A DNA stretch of 64,000 bases from Candidatus Peribacteria bacterium RIFOXYB1_FULL_54_35 (GTDB lineage: Bacteria > Patescibacteriota > Gracilibacteria > Peribacterales > Peribacteraceae): positions 62,001 to 126,000 of the forward strand of contig MFYJ01000014.1 in the NCBI GenBank assembly GCA_001787755.1, read 5' to 3'. Under the pieces are notes generated by a model. That model was not told where the DNA came from. It searched no databases and saw nothing but the letters and a program-made list of their open reading frames with translations. Every line of letters starts with the position of its first letter. Position 1 is the first letter of the stretch. Shown here piece by piece: positions 1 to 8,141 of the stretch. The translations under genes and the position numbers were made by a program.

Positions 1-1099
1 CAAAACATTCCGCCTGCCGCTCCACACTGTGGTCGCGCGCCCACTTTCTGCAATCCTCCGGCCTGATCCGGTGTTCCTCCAGTACCCAGCGCATTTTCTC
101 CGCAACATCCGCGGGCTTGTGCGGATCCACGCAATACCCGGAAACACCATCCAACACGGCCTCCTCTCCGCCAGACTCAATTGGACCGATGGCCGGAATG
201 CCGCGAAGGTTTCCTTCCAAAAACACCAGCGAGTGTCCTTCGAAGTGATGGCCATCGCTGATGCCGAGCACCAGGCAGAGGTCGGCGAAGTCGTAATACT
301 CATGCAGTTTGCTGCGCGGGACCGGGCCGTGGAAGGTGATTGTCGATTCCATGTTCAGATCCCTCACGAGCTTCTTCACTTCATCCGTGTAATTGCTCTG
401 CGGGACGTTTCCGACGAAATGCATGTGAAACGGCATCGTCGATGTCCGTTTGAACTCCGCGCAGGCTTTGATGATCTCCCGCACGCCTTTGCGCGGCTTG
501 ATTTCACTCACGAACAGAATGTGTCTGCAGTTGGGATCCAGTTTTTGCGGGGTCTCCGGCACATCCTCAATGCCAAGCGGGAACACCATCATCCTCTTCT
601 GCGCATCAGCGGCGCAGGTGTCACCACACCGCTCCACAACAGACTCCGACACTCTTTTCTGTGTGTAGTGACTGAGCACGGCGAATGCATCGGCCCGCCG
701 GTACGCATCGCACATCAGTTTCCGGACAACGAAAATGTAGAGCGGTGAGACGCTGTACGTACCGATGATGCTGAGAACCCACGGCGGCATCTTCTTCATC
801 GTGAGGCGGACGAACGGCATGGCCAGAACATAGGGCTCGACCAGAATGTGCATGATGTCCGGCTGGAATTCTTTGATCGCTTTGCGAATAGCCCACGCGC
901 TCCAGAACCATAAGAAAGGATTTCCCAGCAGGTGGTGCGGCTCCGGCAGCCACACACGCTCATCGTCGTAGTCACTCTTCTCCCGCGTGAGCGCTCGGAC
1001 CGTATGTCCCCGGGCCCTGAGGCCGAGAGCCGTGTTCCGAGCATAGGTTCCCCAGCCGCTGGCGGAGTTTAAGGTGTTGCTGAGGATGAGGATGCGCAT
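1..1099 (-). CDS. Glycosyltransferase family 4 (partial, C-terminus off the left edge)
   Basis: An open frame of 366 codons reads on the minus strand from ATG at 1099 to the window edge without a stop. The N-terminus MRILILSNTLNSASGWGTYA is the usual GT4 opening with a glycine-rich donor loop. The middle holds FPLGIED, then HILFVSEIKPRKGV (start of the GT-B C-terminal Rossmann fold), and later EGHSLVFLEGNLRGIPAIG, matching the nucleotide-sugar-binding EX7E region of the family. It likely transfers a sugar during surface polysaccharide assembly in the cytoplasm; donor and acceptor cannot be read. A TATACT hexamer ends 6 nt before the ATG and there is no Shine-Dalgarno. It is divergent from the methyltransferase at 1150. 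Confidence 0.9.
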   Translation of the reverse strand, partial: MRILILSNTLNSASGWGTYARNTALGLRARGHTVRALTREKSDYDDERVWLPEPHHLLGNPFLWFWSAWAIRKAIKEFQPDIMHILVEPYVLAMPFVRLTMKKMPPWVLSIIGTYSVSPLYIFVVRKLMCDAYRRADAFAVLSHYTQKRVSESVVERCGDTCAADAQKRMMVFPLGIEDVPETPQKLDPNCRHILFVSEIKPRKGVREIIKACAEFKRTSTMPFHMHFVGNVPQSNYTDEVKKLVRDLNMESTITFHGPVPRSKLHEYYDFADLCLVLGISDGHHFEGHSLVFLEGNLRGIPAIGPIESGGEEAVLDGVSGYCVDPHKPADVAEKMRWVLEEHRIRPEDCRKWARDHSVERQAECF

Positions 1100-1149
1100 G
1101 GAGAGAGTATAAAGTATGTGGAATGTGGTATGTAGTATAGAGTATTGGC
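1100..1149. promoter_or_regulatory. Divergent leaderless promoters inside word-repeat DNA
   Basis: This 50-bp gap serves both flanking genes. Leftward, TATACT lies 6 nt from the ATG at 1099. Rightward, TATAGA at 1136-1141 lies 8 nt from the ATG at 1150. The spacer is made of short iterated GTATGTGG/GTATAG-like words resembling the gap at 63765-63850. Confidence 0.5.
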
Positions 1150-1821
1150 ATGGCTTTTCTCGATACGATCGGCCTTACGCGCAAGATCACACGCTCTCGT
1201 TTGAAGGCATTTCTCCGGAAGTATGCGAGTGACGCAAAAACACTCGACATCGGCTGTGGCAATGACCAGTATGGCACGCTCTTTCCCAACCGCACCACGC
1301 TCGACATTGAAGCGCGTCCCGGCGTGAAGGTGGACATCATTGCCGATGCGCACAATCTCTCACAAATCAAAGACAATTCGTTTGGTGTGGTGCTCTGCAC
1401 GGAAGTGCTGGAGCACCTCCATACCCCGCCGAAGGCTATCGCGGAGTTCCATCGTATTCTCAAGCCGGGTGGTCTGCTCCTTCTCTCTACACGGTTCATC
1501 TTTCCCATTCACGATGCACCGGGCGATTACTATCGCTTCACGAAGTATGGTCTCCGGTACCTTCTCCGGGAGTTTACGATTGAAGAATTGAAATCAGAAA
1601 CATCCACCGGGGAAGCGCTTGCCGTGCTCTACCAGCGCATCGGGTTCCAGTGCGACACGCTCGGATTCCGGCCTTTCAAGATTCTCTGGTTCCTCAAGGC
1701 CAAACTCATGCTCCTCTTCGCATGGTTGATCACGAAGGAGTACGGGGACATCCATCACAAGCAGGAAGAACAGGGGATTCTTTCTTCGGGGTACTATGTG
1801 GCGGCAAGAAAAAAGCAGTAA
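1150..1821 (+). CDS. Class I SAM-dependent methyltransferase
   Basis: 223 aa. The SAM-binding motif I LDIGCGNDQYG lies near residues 32-42, an acidic strand follows (TTLDIE), then the CTEVLEHLHTP motif and a LKPGGLLLLSTRF motif, all typical of the Methyltransf_11 group. The C-terminal third is hydrophobic and aromatic, with ILWFLKAKLMLLFAWLI, which may touch the membrane or a lipid-linked substrate. The position between a GT4 and the CotH operon suggests methylation of a glycan or lipid intermediate, but the substrate is unknown. Confidence 0.85.
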   Translation: MAFLDTIGLTRKITRSRLKAFLRKYASDAKTLDIGCGNDQYGTLFPNRTTLDIEARPGVKVDIIADAHNLSQIKDNSFGVVLCTEVLEHLHTPPKAIAEFHRILKPGGLLLLSTRFIFPIHDAPGDYYRFTKYGLRYLLREFTIEELKSETSTGEALAVLYQRIGFQCDTLGFRPFKILWFLKAKLMLLFAWLITKEYGDIHHKQEEQGILSSGYYVAARKKQ

Positions 1822-1852
1822 GTTGCAAGTAGATGCGGAATACCTAAGGAAC

Positions 1853-1990
1853 CTCTGGAAAATATCCAAATTGTCACAGTGAGCTCTGACGCCTGCCTGC
1901 CGGCAGGCAGGAACTGCGACAATTTGGCGCATGCCATGGTTCGACTACGCTCACCATGACATGCTGATGGGTTTTTCAGAGGTTTCCTAA
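1853..1990. repeat. Dispersed palindromic repeat, copy 1 (filled site)
   Basis: Two consecutive hairpins: a first with arms AATTGTCACAG / CTGCGACAATT, and a second with arms GCATGCCATGG / CCATGACATGC around TTCGACTACGCTCA. A second copy at 22459-22560 matches over both hairpins. This copy carries an extra 20-bp palindrome at 1892-1911 that the other copy lacks. It sits between two same-strand genes. Confidence 0.85.
1892..1911. repeat. Inserted 20-bp perfect palindrome
   Basis: CCTGCCTGCCGGCAGGCAGG reads identically on both strands. It separates CTCTGACG from AACTGCGAC, which are directly joined in the sister repeat at 22496/22497. A one-base variant occurs at 49694-49713, also as an exact extra block relative to sister copies. 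Confidence 0.85.
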
Positions 1991-2035
1991 TGACCACAAC
2001 ATTTACTGTTTTTTCTTGTGGTAGTATTACGGCTC

Positions 2036-3817
2036 ATGAGCAGAATAAAGCTCATCGTCATCGTGCTTCTTGCAGTGGCAGCAGTACAGCTCATGCTTCT
2101 GCTGGGGCTCACGCTGCTCTTCTACCAGGTGACGCCGAAGAGCACGATCATACAGACGACGTTCATAGGCCGCATGCAGTCAATCCTCGCCGGGATTCGC
2201 CTTGCGGACCACTCTCTCGATTTCCTCTACAGGGGATCTCCTCCCCCGGAAAAGCTCCCTCAGTACAGGATTGATATTGATGCAGAGGATCTTGCAAAAC
2301 TTGAGGAGGAAATTGCCCAGAATACGGATGTCTTCATTGCGGAGGATTCCAGGTTTTGGCTGCCGGCCACCTTTACGGCCGACGGTGAAACCTACAAGGT
2401 GGATATCCGCATCCGGGGTGACCGGTTCAATCACTGGAAGTACCAGAAGAAATCCTGGCGGGTGAAGTTCCAGAAGGATCACCTCCTCCAGGGCATGCGC
2501 CAGGTCAGTCTCATCATTCCGGAGGACCGCGGGTGGTTTGCTGAGGCTCTCAACAGCTTCCGCGCGAGGAAGCTCGGTCTGCTCCAGCCTCCCATGCGGT
2601 TTGTGCAGGTATCTCTCAATGGCAGCAAGCCCCTTCTCTACCTTGAGGTGGAACACTGGACGAAGGAAATGCTGGAGAAGCAGGGGCGCCCGGGAGACAT
2701 CAACTTCTACAAAACTGGCGGAGTGAATACGTCAAGTTTCGATGGATGGGATCCCATTTTCGAGGATATGGCGTACTGGAGTAAGTTTACGGAGTCCGTC
2801 GCGAGTCCCCATGATTCCTACGAAGAGCTTGCCATACTCTTCTCGCTCATGGAGCCGGGAGCACATGAGCGTCCTGATTTTGAGGAGAAGGTTGCGACCC
2901 TCTTCGGCATCGATCAGATGGTGAAGTGGTACGCACACAGCCTGCTCGCGGGGAATTTGCATGTGGGAGGAGATAATCTGCGACTCATCTTCGATACCTC
3001 GCGGGGACGGTTTGAGCCTATTCCATGGGATGTGTTCCTCACAGATCCGCGCCCCCTTCTCACGCTTCCAGGCAATCCCCTCTGGGATGAGGTATTCGCA
3101 GTGCCGCAGTGGCGCGTTGCCGCGTACCGTTTTCTCTGGGAGTACCTAGGCAACGAGGAGCAGGTCAATGCGGATCTGCAGGAAGCTGAGAAGTTGCGCA
3201 ACCTCATTGAGCGCGCTGCGTACCGCGATCCTCAGAAACTCCCAAGTAACCGTCAGATCAAGAGAGACCTCGACATCCGGAGCAATCAGGTCAAAGCGAA
3301 CATCGAGTTTCTCCGGAACGAGCTTCAGCGGTCCGAACTGCTCGTGACGCAGCGCGTCCCTGTGCAATCTGAGCGGCAGCAGGGAGTCGGGCTCATTCTC
3401 GATGTCACCACCCGCGGGCCCGTAGCGGCCGTGCTCTCTGGTATAGTTCTGCCCCTTTCCGTCACGCCGGCGGAGCAGATCCTCCTCTTCCGTGACGACG
3501 GCAATGGAGTGCTGGACTTCGCAGATGTGTCTGTGCCGCTGGGGCGTGTAAAAGGTGTGGCGCAGGACAGCGTGTACTTTGATACGAGATACACACTTGT
3601 CGCTCCGGAGCAGCCGGAGGCGGGGCCGAGCGGGGAACCTCTTCAGGTGCCACATACTCATCACCGTTTCTTCCTGAAAGGAGTGACAGCCGGAGCACAG
3701 GATCTCCCGCTTACTTTGGACCTGCGTAATGCAGTGACGGAAGCTGCAGCCAATGTTATCCACACCACCGTTGTGGATCCGAATCGGCTCGAACATTCTA
3801 TTCCGGGCTTTCCATAA
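2036..3817 (+). CDS. CotH kinase family protein, membrane anchored (paralogue 1)
   Basis: 593 aa. Residues about 5-30 form one membrane anchor; the rest is predicted outside. CotH-family motifs appear in order: IRIRGD near 124-129, KKSWRVKF near 138-145, GGDN near 311-314 and FEPIPWDV near 326-333. In Bacillus CotH, related to Fam20-type secretory kinases, equivalent acidic residues bind metal and ATP and the enzyme phosphorylates surface proteins. The ATG at 2036 is preferred over a GTG at 2018 because the paralogue at 3832 begins at the matching point and because TAGTAT at 2022-2027 ends 8 nt upstream, fitting a leaderless start. It is first in a CotH-CotH-VTC-DUF4956 operon. Confidence 0.85.
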   Translation: MSRIKLIVIVLLAVAAVQLMLLLGLTLLFYQVTPKSTIIQTTFIGRMQSILAGIRLADHSLDFLYRGSPPPEKLPQYRIDIDAEDLAKLEEEIAQNTDVFIAEDSRFWLPATFTADGETYKVDIRIRGDRFNHWKYQKKSWRVKFQKDHLLQGMRQVSLIIPEDRGWFAEALNSFRARKLGLLQPPMRFVQVSLNGSKPLLYLEVEHWTKEMLEKQGRPGDINFYKTGGVNTSSFDGWDPIFEDMAYWSKFTESVASPHDSYEELAILFSLMEPGAHERPDFEEKVATLFGIDQMVKWYAHSLLAGNLHVGGDNLRLIFDTSRGRFEPIPWDVFLTDPRPLLTLPGNPLWDEVFAVPQWRVAAYRFLWEYLGNEEQVNADLQEAEKLRNLIERAAYRDPQKLPSNRQIKRDLDIRSNQVKANIEFLRNELQRSELLVTQRVPVQSERQQGVGLILDVTTRGPVAAVLSGIVLPLSVTPAEQILLFRDDGNGVLDFADVSVPLGRVKGVAQDSVYFDTRYTLVAPEQPEAGPSGEPLQVPHTHHRFFLKGVTAGAQDLPLTLDLRNAVTEAAANVIHTTVVDPNRLEHSIPGFP

Positions 3818-3831
3818 GCTACTATTACCCT

Positions 3832-6534
3832 ATGCGCCGTCTCCATATCATTCTCAGCATCATTGCCCTGCTCGTCGCGGTGCAGGCAGTCGGTTTGCTC
3901 CTCCTCGGTCTCCTTATCTATCAGGCGACTCCCCATGACACGCTCGCACGCCGGACGTTCATCAGCCAGATTCCGGGCATGCTTTCGTCGGTACGGGTGC
4001 TTGACCGTTCCATGAATTTTCTCTACCGCGGCCAGAGACCGCCTGAGGAGCTCCCCTCCTACCGCCTGGATATTGCAGATGAGGACTTGCAGCGTATAGA
4101 GGATTCCCTGCCGACAGAGCTTCCTTCCCCCTGGTATGGCAATCTCTTCCTCACCGAGGATGCGAAGGACTGGACTGATGCGGTGTTCACGGCGGACGGA
4201 GAGACGTATGACGTAAAAATCCGGGTACGCGGGGACATTTTCAACCACTGGGCATACCGCAAGAAGTCGTGGAGGGTGAAATTCCAGAAAGAGCATCTCT
4301 TCCATGGCATGCGGGAGATCAATTTCATCATCCCGGAGGATCGCTTCTGGTTTGCCGAGGCTCTGAACGTCTATCGCATGCGCAAGTTCAATCTGCTGCA
4401 TTCCCCTCTGGAGTTTGTGACTGTTTCTCTCAACGGGAGCAAGCCTCTTCTGTACACGCAGATAGAACACTGGACCAAAGAAATGCTGGAGAAGCAGGGG
4501 CGCACGGGAGATGCGAACGTCTACCAGACGGGGGGAGGAGATTCCTACTTCCAGCAGTGGGATCCGATGTTTGATGAGGTCGCGTACTGGGACAAGTACG
4601 TCACCAAGCCGGGGAGCGACACGTACGAAGAAGTGGACCTGCTCCTCGAGCTTTCGAAGGAAGGTGCCCATACTGATCCTTTGTTCTTCTCGAAGCTCAG
4701 GACTATTTTCGACACAGACCGGCTTGTTTCCTGGTATGTCGTCAGTGCTCTCGCCGGGAGCCGCCATGTGACGGATTTCAATGTCCGTCTGTTCTTTGAT
4801 CCGAGTAAGGGGAAGTTTGAACCTCTCCCCTGGGACATTGGTCTCTACGCTCCCCGCACCCTTCTTTTCCTCCCGGGAAACAAATTTTTGGATGAGGCGT
4901 TCCGTGTGCCGGAGCTCAAGCTCGCTGTGCATCGTGCTCTCTGGGAGCATGTGCAGGATGAGGCGCAGGTTGCCGATGATTTTGCGGAGCGAGACCGGCT
5001 CTATGCGCTCATTGAGCGGGCTGCATACCGTGATCCACTCAAGCTCCAGAGCAACAGGCAGGTGAAGAATGAGATGCAGAAGCTTCTCTGGAAAATTGAA
5101 TCCAATATTGAATTCCTCAAGAAAGAGCTGCAGATATCGGAGGTCCTCGTGACTGAGCGCATTCCGCCGGGGTCAGAGCAGCGCAGGGGACTCCTGCGCA
5201 CGTTCGACATCACCGAACGGGGTGTGGCATTTGGTATGCTGGATTTGATCGCCATTCCCCCGGAGTTTGCATTACTTGCAGAGCAAGGGGCGGTGCAACT
5301 GTGGAAGGACAACGGCGATGGCCGGTGGGGTGGGGAAGACAGCCGCATCCCTCTGCTTCTGCGCGATGAACCCGACGAGGGGGGGCGTATAGTTCTTGAG
5401 ACGCAGAATGAGCACCTTTCATTGCTCTGGACAGAGGATCCTGTGCTTGACGCGAATGGGATGGTTGTGACGGCACCGCATACGAAACACCGCTTCTTTG
5501 TGGTGGTGGAAGGGGCAGGATTCAATGCAGATGCACTCGACCCGGAGGTGGGGGTTCGCAATGCCGTTACCGGTGAGGCAGCCAATGTCATTGGCAGTGT
5601 GCTTGTGGATGAGAGGACATTTGAGCATCTTGATGGGGCATACAGAAGCCGTGATGCATTCCTTGCTCGCTATCCGTTCTTCGAACCGGAGGGGGAGGAC
5701 GGAGTTGTGCTCCGCGGAGTGCATATTCTGAATGAAACCGTCATTATCCCCTCCACAGTTCGTCTCACCGTGAAGCCAGGAGCCACCATCCGCTTCGGGA
5801 AGGGTGTATCCATCCTCTCCTACGCACCGGCGACTCTGATTGGATACAAAGAATTGCCCATTCGTTTCTTCGCAGAGAATCCGGAGGAGCCGTGGGGCGT
5901 GTTTGCCGTGTTGAATGTCACCGAGCCGAGTGCCATTCAGTGGGCCGAGTTCGCGGATGGTGGTGAAGCGTTCCTCAACGGTGCGTTCTTCAGTGGCATG
6001 GTCGTATTCCACAACAGCCCGGTCACGGTGGTGGATACCATCATCCGCAATGCGCATGGGGACGACGGTCTGAATCTGAAATATGTGTACGTAGACATCA
6101 ACCGCGTACGTTTCGAGCGCAACAGTTTTGACGGGCTCGATGTCGATATGGCTCTTTCCGGTGTGGTGGAGAACAGTCTCTTCATTGAAAATGGGAATGA
6201 CGGGCTCGATATCTCCTGGAGTTCTATCGCCATACGCAATATCGAGAGCGCAAACAACGGGGACAAATGTCTCAGCGTTGGTGAGCGCAGTGCGCCTCTC
6301 ATCTACGACACCATCCTCCGTGGGTGTTCCATAGGTCTCGCTGTCAAAGATGATTCGCATGCGAAAGTGGAGCGCGTGCAGTTTGAGCAGAACGGTACTG
6401 CCATTGCTGCATACATCAAGAAGCCGTTCTTCGCGGAGCCTTCGGTTTCTGTCCTTGAGAGCACCTTTAAGGGGAACCGCGAGCAGACGCTCGCATTGAG
6501 CGGGGCAGTCATCACCATCGATTCCGCACAGTAA
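3832..6534 (+). CDS. CotH kinase family protein fused to a right-handed beta-helix (paralogue 2)
   Basis: 900 aa. The first about 600 residues align with the neighbouring paralogue: N-terminal anchor at about 5-30, IRVRGD, KKSWRVKF, and FEPLPWDI. The extra C-terminal 280 residues (from about 615) consist of short repeated strands with asparagine ladders such as NGNDGLDISWSSIAI and RNAHGDDGLNLK, typical of NosD/PbH1 parallel beta-helices. This suggests a surface kinase joined to a polysaccharide- or protein-binding module. TACTAT at 3820-3825 ends 6 nt before the ATG, so it may have its own leaderless transcript. Its stop is followed within 3 bp by the VTC gene. The PWD motif shows Ile-Gly rather than the usual Leu-Asp after it, so activity is not certain. 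Confidence 0.85.
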   Translation: MRRLHIILSIIALLVAVQAVGLLLLGLLIYQATPHDTLARRTFISQIPGMLSSVRVLDRSMNFLYRGQRPPEELPSYRLDIADEDLQRIEDSLPTELPSPWYGNLFLTEDAKDWTDAVFTADGETYDVKIRVRGDIFNHWAYRKKSWRVKFQKEHLFHGMREINFIIPEDRFWFAEALNVYRMRKFNLLHSPLEFVTVSLNGSKPLLYTQIEHWTKEMLEKQGRTGDANVYQTGGGDSYFQQWDPMFDEVAYWDKYVTKPGSDTYEEVDLLLELSKEGAHTDPLFFSKLRTIFDTDRLVSWYVVSALAGSRHVTDFNVRLFFDPSKGKFEPLPWDIGLYAPRTLLFLPGNKFLDEAFRVPELKLAVHRALWEHVQDEAQVADDFAERDRLYALIERAAYRDPLKLQSNRQVKNEMQKLLWKIESNIEFLKKELQISEVLVTERIPPGSEQRRGLLRTFDITERGVAFGMLDLIAIPPEFALLAEQGAVQLWKDNGDGRWGGEDSRIPLLLRDEPDEGGRIVLETQNEHLSLLWTEDPVLDANGMVVTAPHTKHRFFVVVEGAGFNADALDPEVGVRNAVTGEAANVIGSVLVDERTFEHLDGAYRSRDAFLARYPFFEPEGEDGVVLRGVHILNETVIIPSTVRLTVKPGATIRFGKGVSILSYAPATLIGYKELPIRFFAENPEEPWGVFAVLNVTEPSAIQWAEFADGGEAFLNGAFFSGMVVFHNSPVTVVDTIIRNAHGDDGLNLKYVYVDINRVRFERNSFDGLDVDMALSGVVENSLFIENGNDGLDISWSSIAIRNIESANNGDKCLSVGERSAPLIYDTILRGCSIGLAVKDDSHAKVERVQFEQNGTAIAAYIKKPFFAEPSVSVLESTFKGNREQTLALSGAVITIDSAQ

Positions 6535-6536
6535 AC

Positions 6537-7316
6537 ATGATGCTTGCACTCAGGAAAGACAGCCGGCTCGCGTCCCCACTACACTTCCGCCGCATTGAGG
6601 TGAAGTTCCTCATCCCTGACCGCATCATTCCGGCGTTCGTTGACCGCATTGCTCCCTACACCCAACCGGATCCGTTTCTTGTGGAGGAAGGCAGGGGTCG
6701 TACAGAGTATCCCGTCTCATCGCTCTACTTTGATTCGCTCGATCTTCACTCTCTCTACGAGAAAGACGCGGGCCTCCTCTCCCGCCGCAAGGTGCGTTTG
6801 CGGACATACGAAGAGATATTTTCTGAAAATGCGTACGCTTTTCTGGAAATTAAGAGACGCCATGATTTTGTGGTTTCGAAGGACCGCCTTTCCCTTTCTG
6901 TGGGCCATCTGCATTCTGCTTTGCCCATGTCCGGGCTTTTGAATCATCTCTTGGAGAGAGTGGAAGCCAGCGAAGAGGTGACGCACGAGGCTCATATCCT
7001 GCAGGCGTGGTACAACCTGCAGCCGACGGTCCTCGTCACATACAATCGCCAGCCGTTCGTGGGGATGCAGGACCGCAGGTTCCGTATCACCATCGACAGC
7101 AGCCTCCGTTCCGTCTGGAAGCCGCACGTGCTCATCGGTCAGAGGATGCACTCGCGTTGCCACCCCAACTGGAGCGTACTTGAAATGAAGTGCAACCATG
7201 CCATTCCTGCATGGTTTCATGAAATTATTCAGGATTTTCAGCTGGAACGGACCTCTCACTCCAAGTACGCTTTGTCCGTAGAGCATCTGCGGGAGCTCTG
7301 GGAGCAGCACTCCTGA
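6537..7316 (+). CDS. VTC-domain polyphosphate polymerase-like protein
   Basis: 259 aa, matching a single VTC catalytic domain with no SPX or membrane part. Visible tunnel motifs are RRIEVKFLI near 18-26, YPVSSLYFD, SRRKVRLRTYE, FLEIKRR and VSKDR; these basic strands line the polymer channel of eukaryotic Vtc4, where they bind NTP and polyphosphate. The start is ATG at 6537, or the next ATG at 6540. It lies 2 bp after CotH2 and 34 bp before DUF4956. The conserved neighbourhood of VTC, CotH and DUF4956 is known from other bacteria, but no pathway is established here. Confidence 0.85.
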   Translation: MMLALRKDSRLASPLHFRRIEVKFLIPDRIIPAFVDRIAPYTQPDPFLVEEGRGRTEYPVSSLYFDSLDLHSLYEKDAGLLSRRKVRLRTYEEIFSENAYAFLEIKRRHDFVVSKDRLSLSVGHLHSALPMSGLLNHLLERVEASEEVTHEAHILQAWYNLQPTVLVTYNRQPFVGMQDRRFRITIDSSLRSVWKPHVLIGQRMHSRCHPNWSVLEMKCNHAIPAWFHEIIQDFQLERTSHSKYALSVEHLRELWEQHS

Positions 7317-7350
7317 TACATGTTTTTTTCTCCATTTTCCTCCAGTACGT

Positions 7351-8043
7351 ATGGGACCAGTTATTCCGGATATTGGAACAACCTTCGGCGGCGAAGATCC
7401 CCTCATTGCCGCTATTGCATTAGGTGGTAGTTTTATTGCCGGGATCATTATTGCGTGGGTCTACAAGATCACGCACAGAGGCCTTTCGTACTCGCAGTCC
7501 TTTCAGTTTGCACTCGTACTCCTCTGCATGCTCGGTTCCGTGGTGATGATGGTGGGGAGCGGGAGCCTCACGCGGGCCATAGGCATTCTGGGCGCGTTCT
7601 CCCTCATCCGTTTCCGCACAGCCATCAAAGACCCCAAGGATATGGCGTATATTCTCATGGTGCTCTCTGTGGGGCTCTGTATGGGGGCAGCCATGTACAT
7701 TCTCGCGGGCATGACGGTGGTGTCGACCTGTCTCGTTATCCTTCTCCTCACATGGATGAACTTCGGCATGACCAGCAAGCATGAGTCCGTCATCCGTCTC
7801 ATGTGCAAGTCCGGGGAAGGGAAGTCTGCTGCGAATGTCTCGGACTATGAAGTGCTCCTGGGCAAGGTTGCGGATTCCTTCCGTCTCTTAAGCGCACATA
7901 CACGCGGTGATCATATGGAGCTTACGTACGGGGTACGTCCCAAGAAAGGAAAAACGTCTCTGGAAGTGCTCGATGCATTCCGCAAAGAGGCGGGTGTGGA
8001 AGATGCGGAGCTCTTCGATGCGAAGCACCAGGTGGAATTCTAG
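7351..8043 (+). CDS. DUF4956 family membrane protein
   Basis: 230 aa. About four or five hydrophobic segments lie at residues 18-40, 50-72, 76-90, 105-125 and 128-140. The strongest family signature is GILGAFSLIRFRTAIKDPKDMAYI, present here in two blocks around residues 80-105. The C-terminal 80 residues are soluble, probably cytoplasmic, and ferredoxin-like in pattern. It ends the CotH-CotH-VTC-DUF4956 operon and may be the membrane partner of the VTC enzyme. The function is unknown. Confidence 0.85.
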   Translation: MGPVIPDIGTTFGGEDPLIAAIALGGSFIAGIIIAWVYKITHRGLSYSQSFQFALVLLCMLGSVVMMVGSGSLTRAIGILGAFSLIRFRTAIKDPKDMAYILMVLSVGLCMGAAMYILAGMTVVSTCLVILLLTWMNFGMTSKHESVIRLMCKSGEGKSAANVSDYEVLLGKVADSFRLLSAHTRGDHMELTYGVRPKKGKTSLEVLDAFRKEAGVEDAELFDAKHQVEF

Positions 8044-8137
8044 GAGATAGCTTGTAGCTTGTAGTGAGTAGGAAGTTTTAGGTTCTGAGCCTCAAAGGAC
8101 TTTTCAGTATTTCCTACAAGCTACACTCTACAAGCTA
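8044..8137. repeat. Word-array inverted repeat (CTTGTAG family)
   Basis: Iterated TAGCTTGTAG words on the left are mirrored by CTACAAGCTA words on the right, with a unique centre. Related gaps lie at 38262-38345 and 50351-50478. It lies between convergent genes and could act as a bidirectional terminator. Confidence 0.7.
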
Positions 8138-8141
8138 TCAA

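Noticed and set aside
3661-6549. Two antisense frames of 429 and 376 codons opposite the CotH genes
   Set aside because: Shadow frames; no recognisable domain and no start signal, while the CotH frames have clear motifs.
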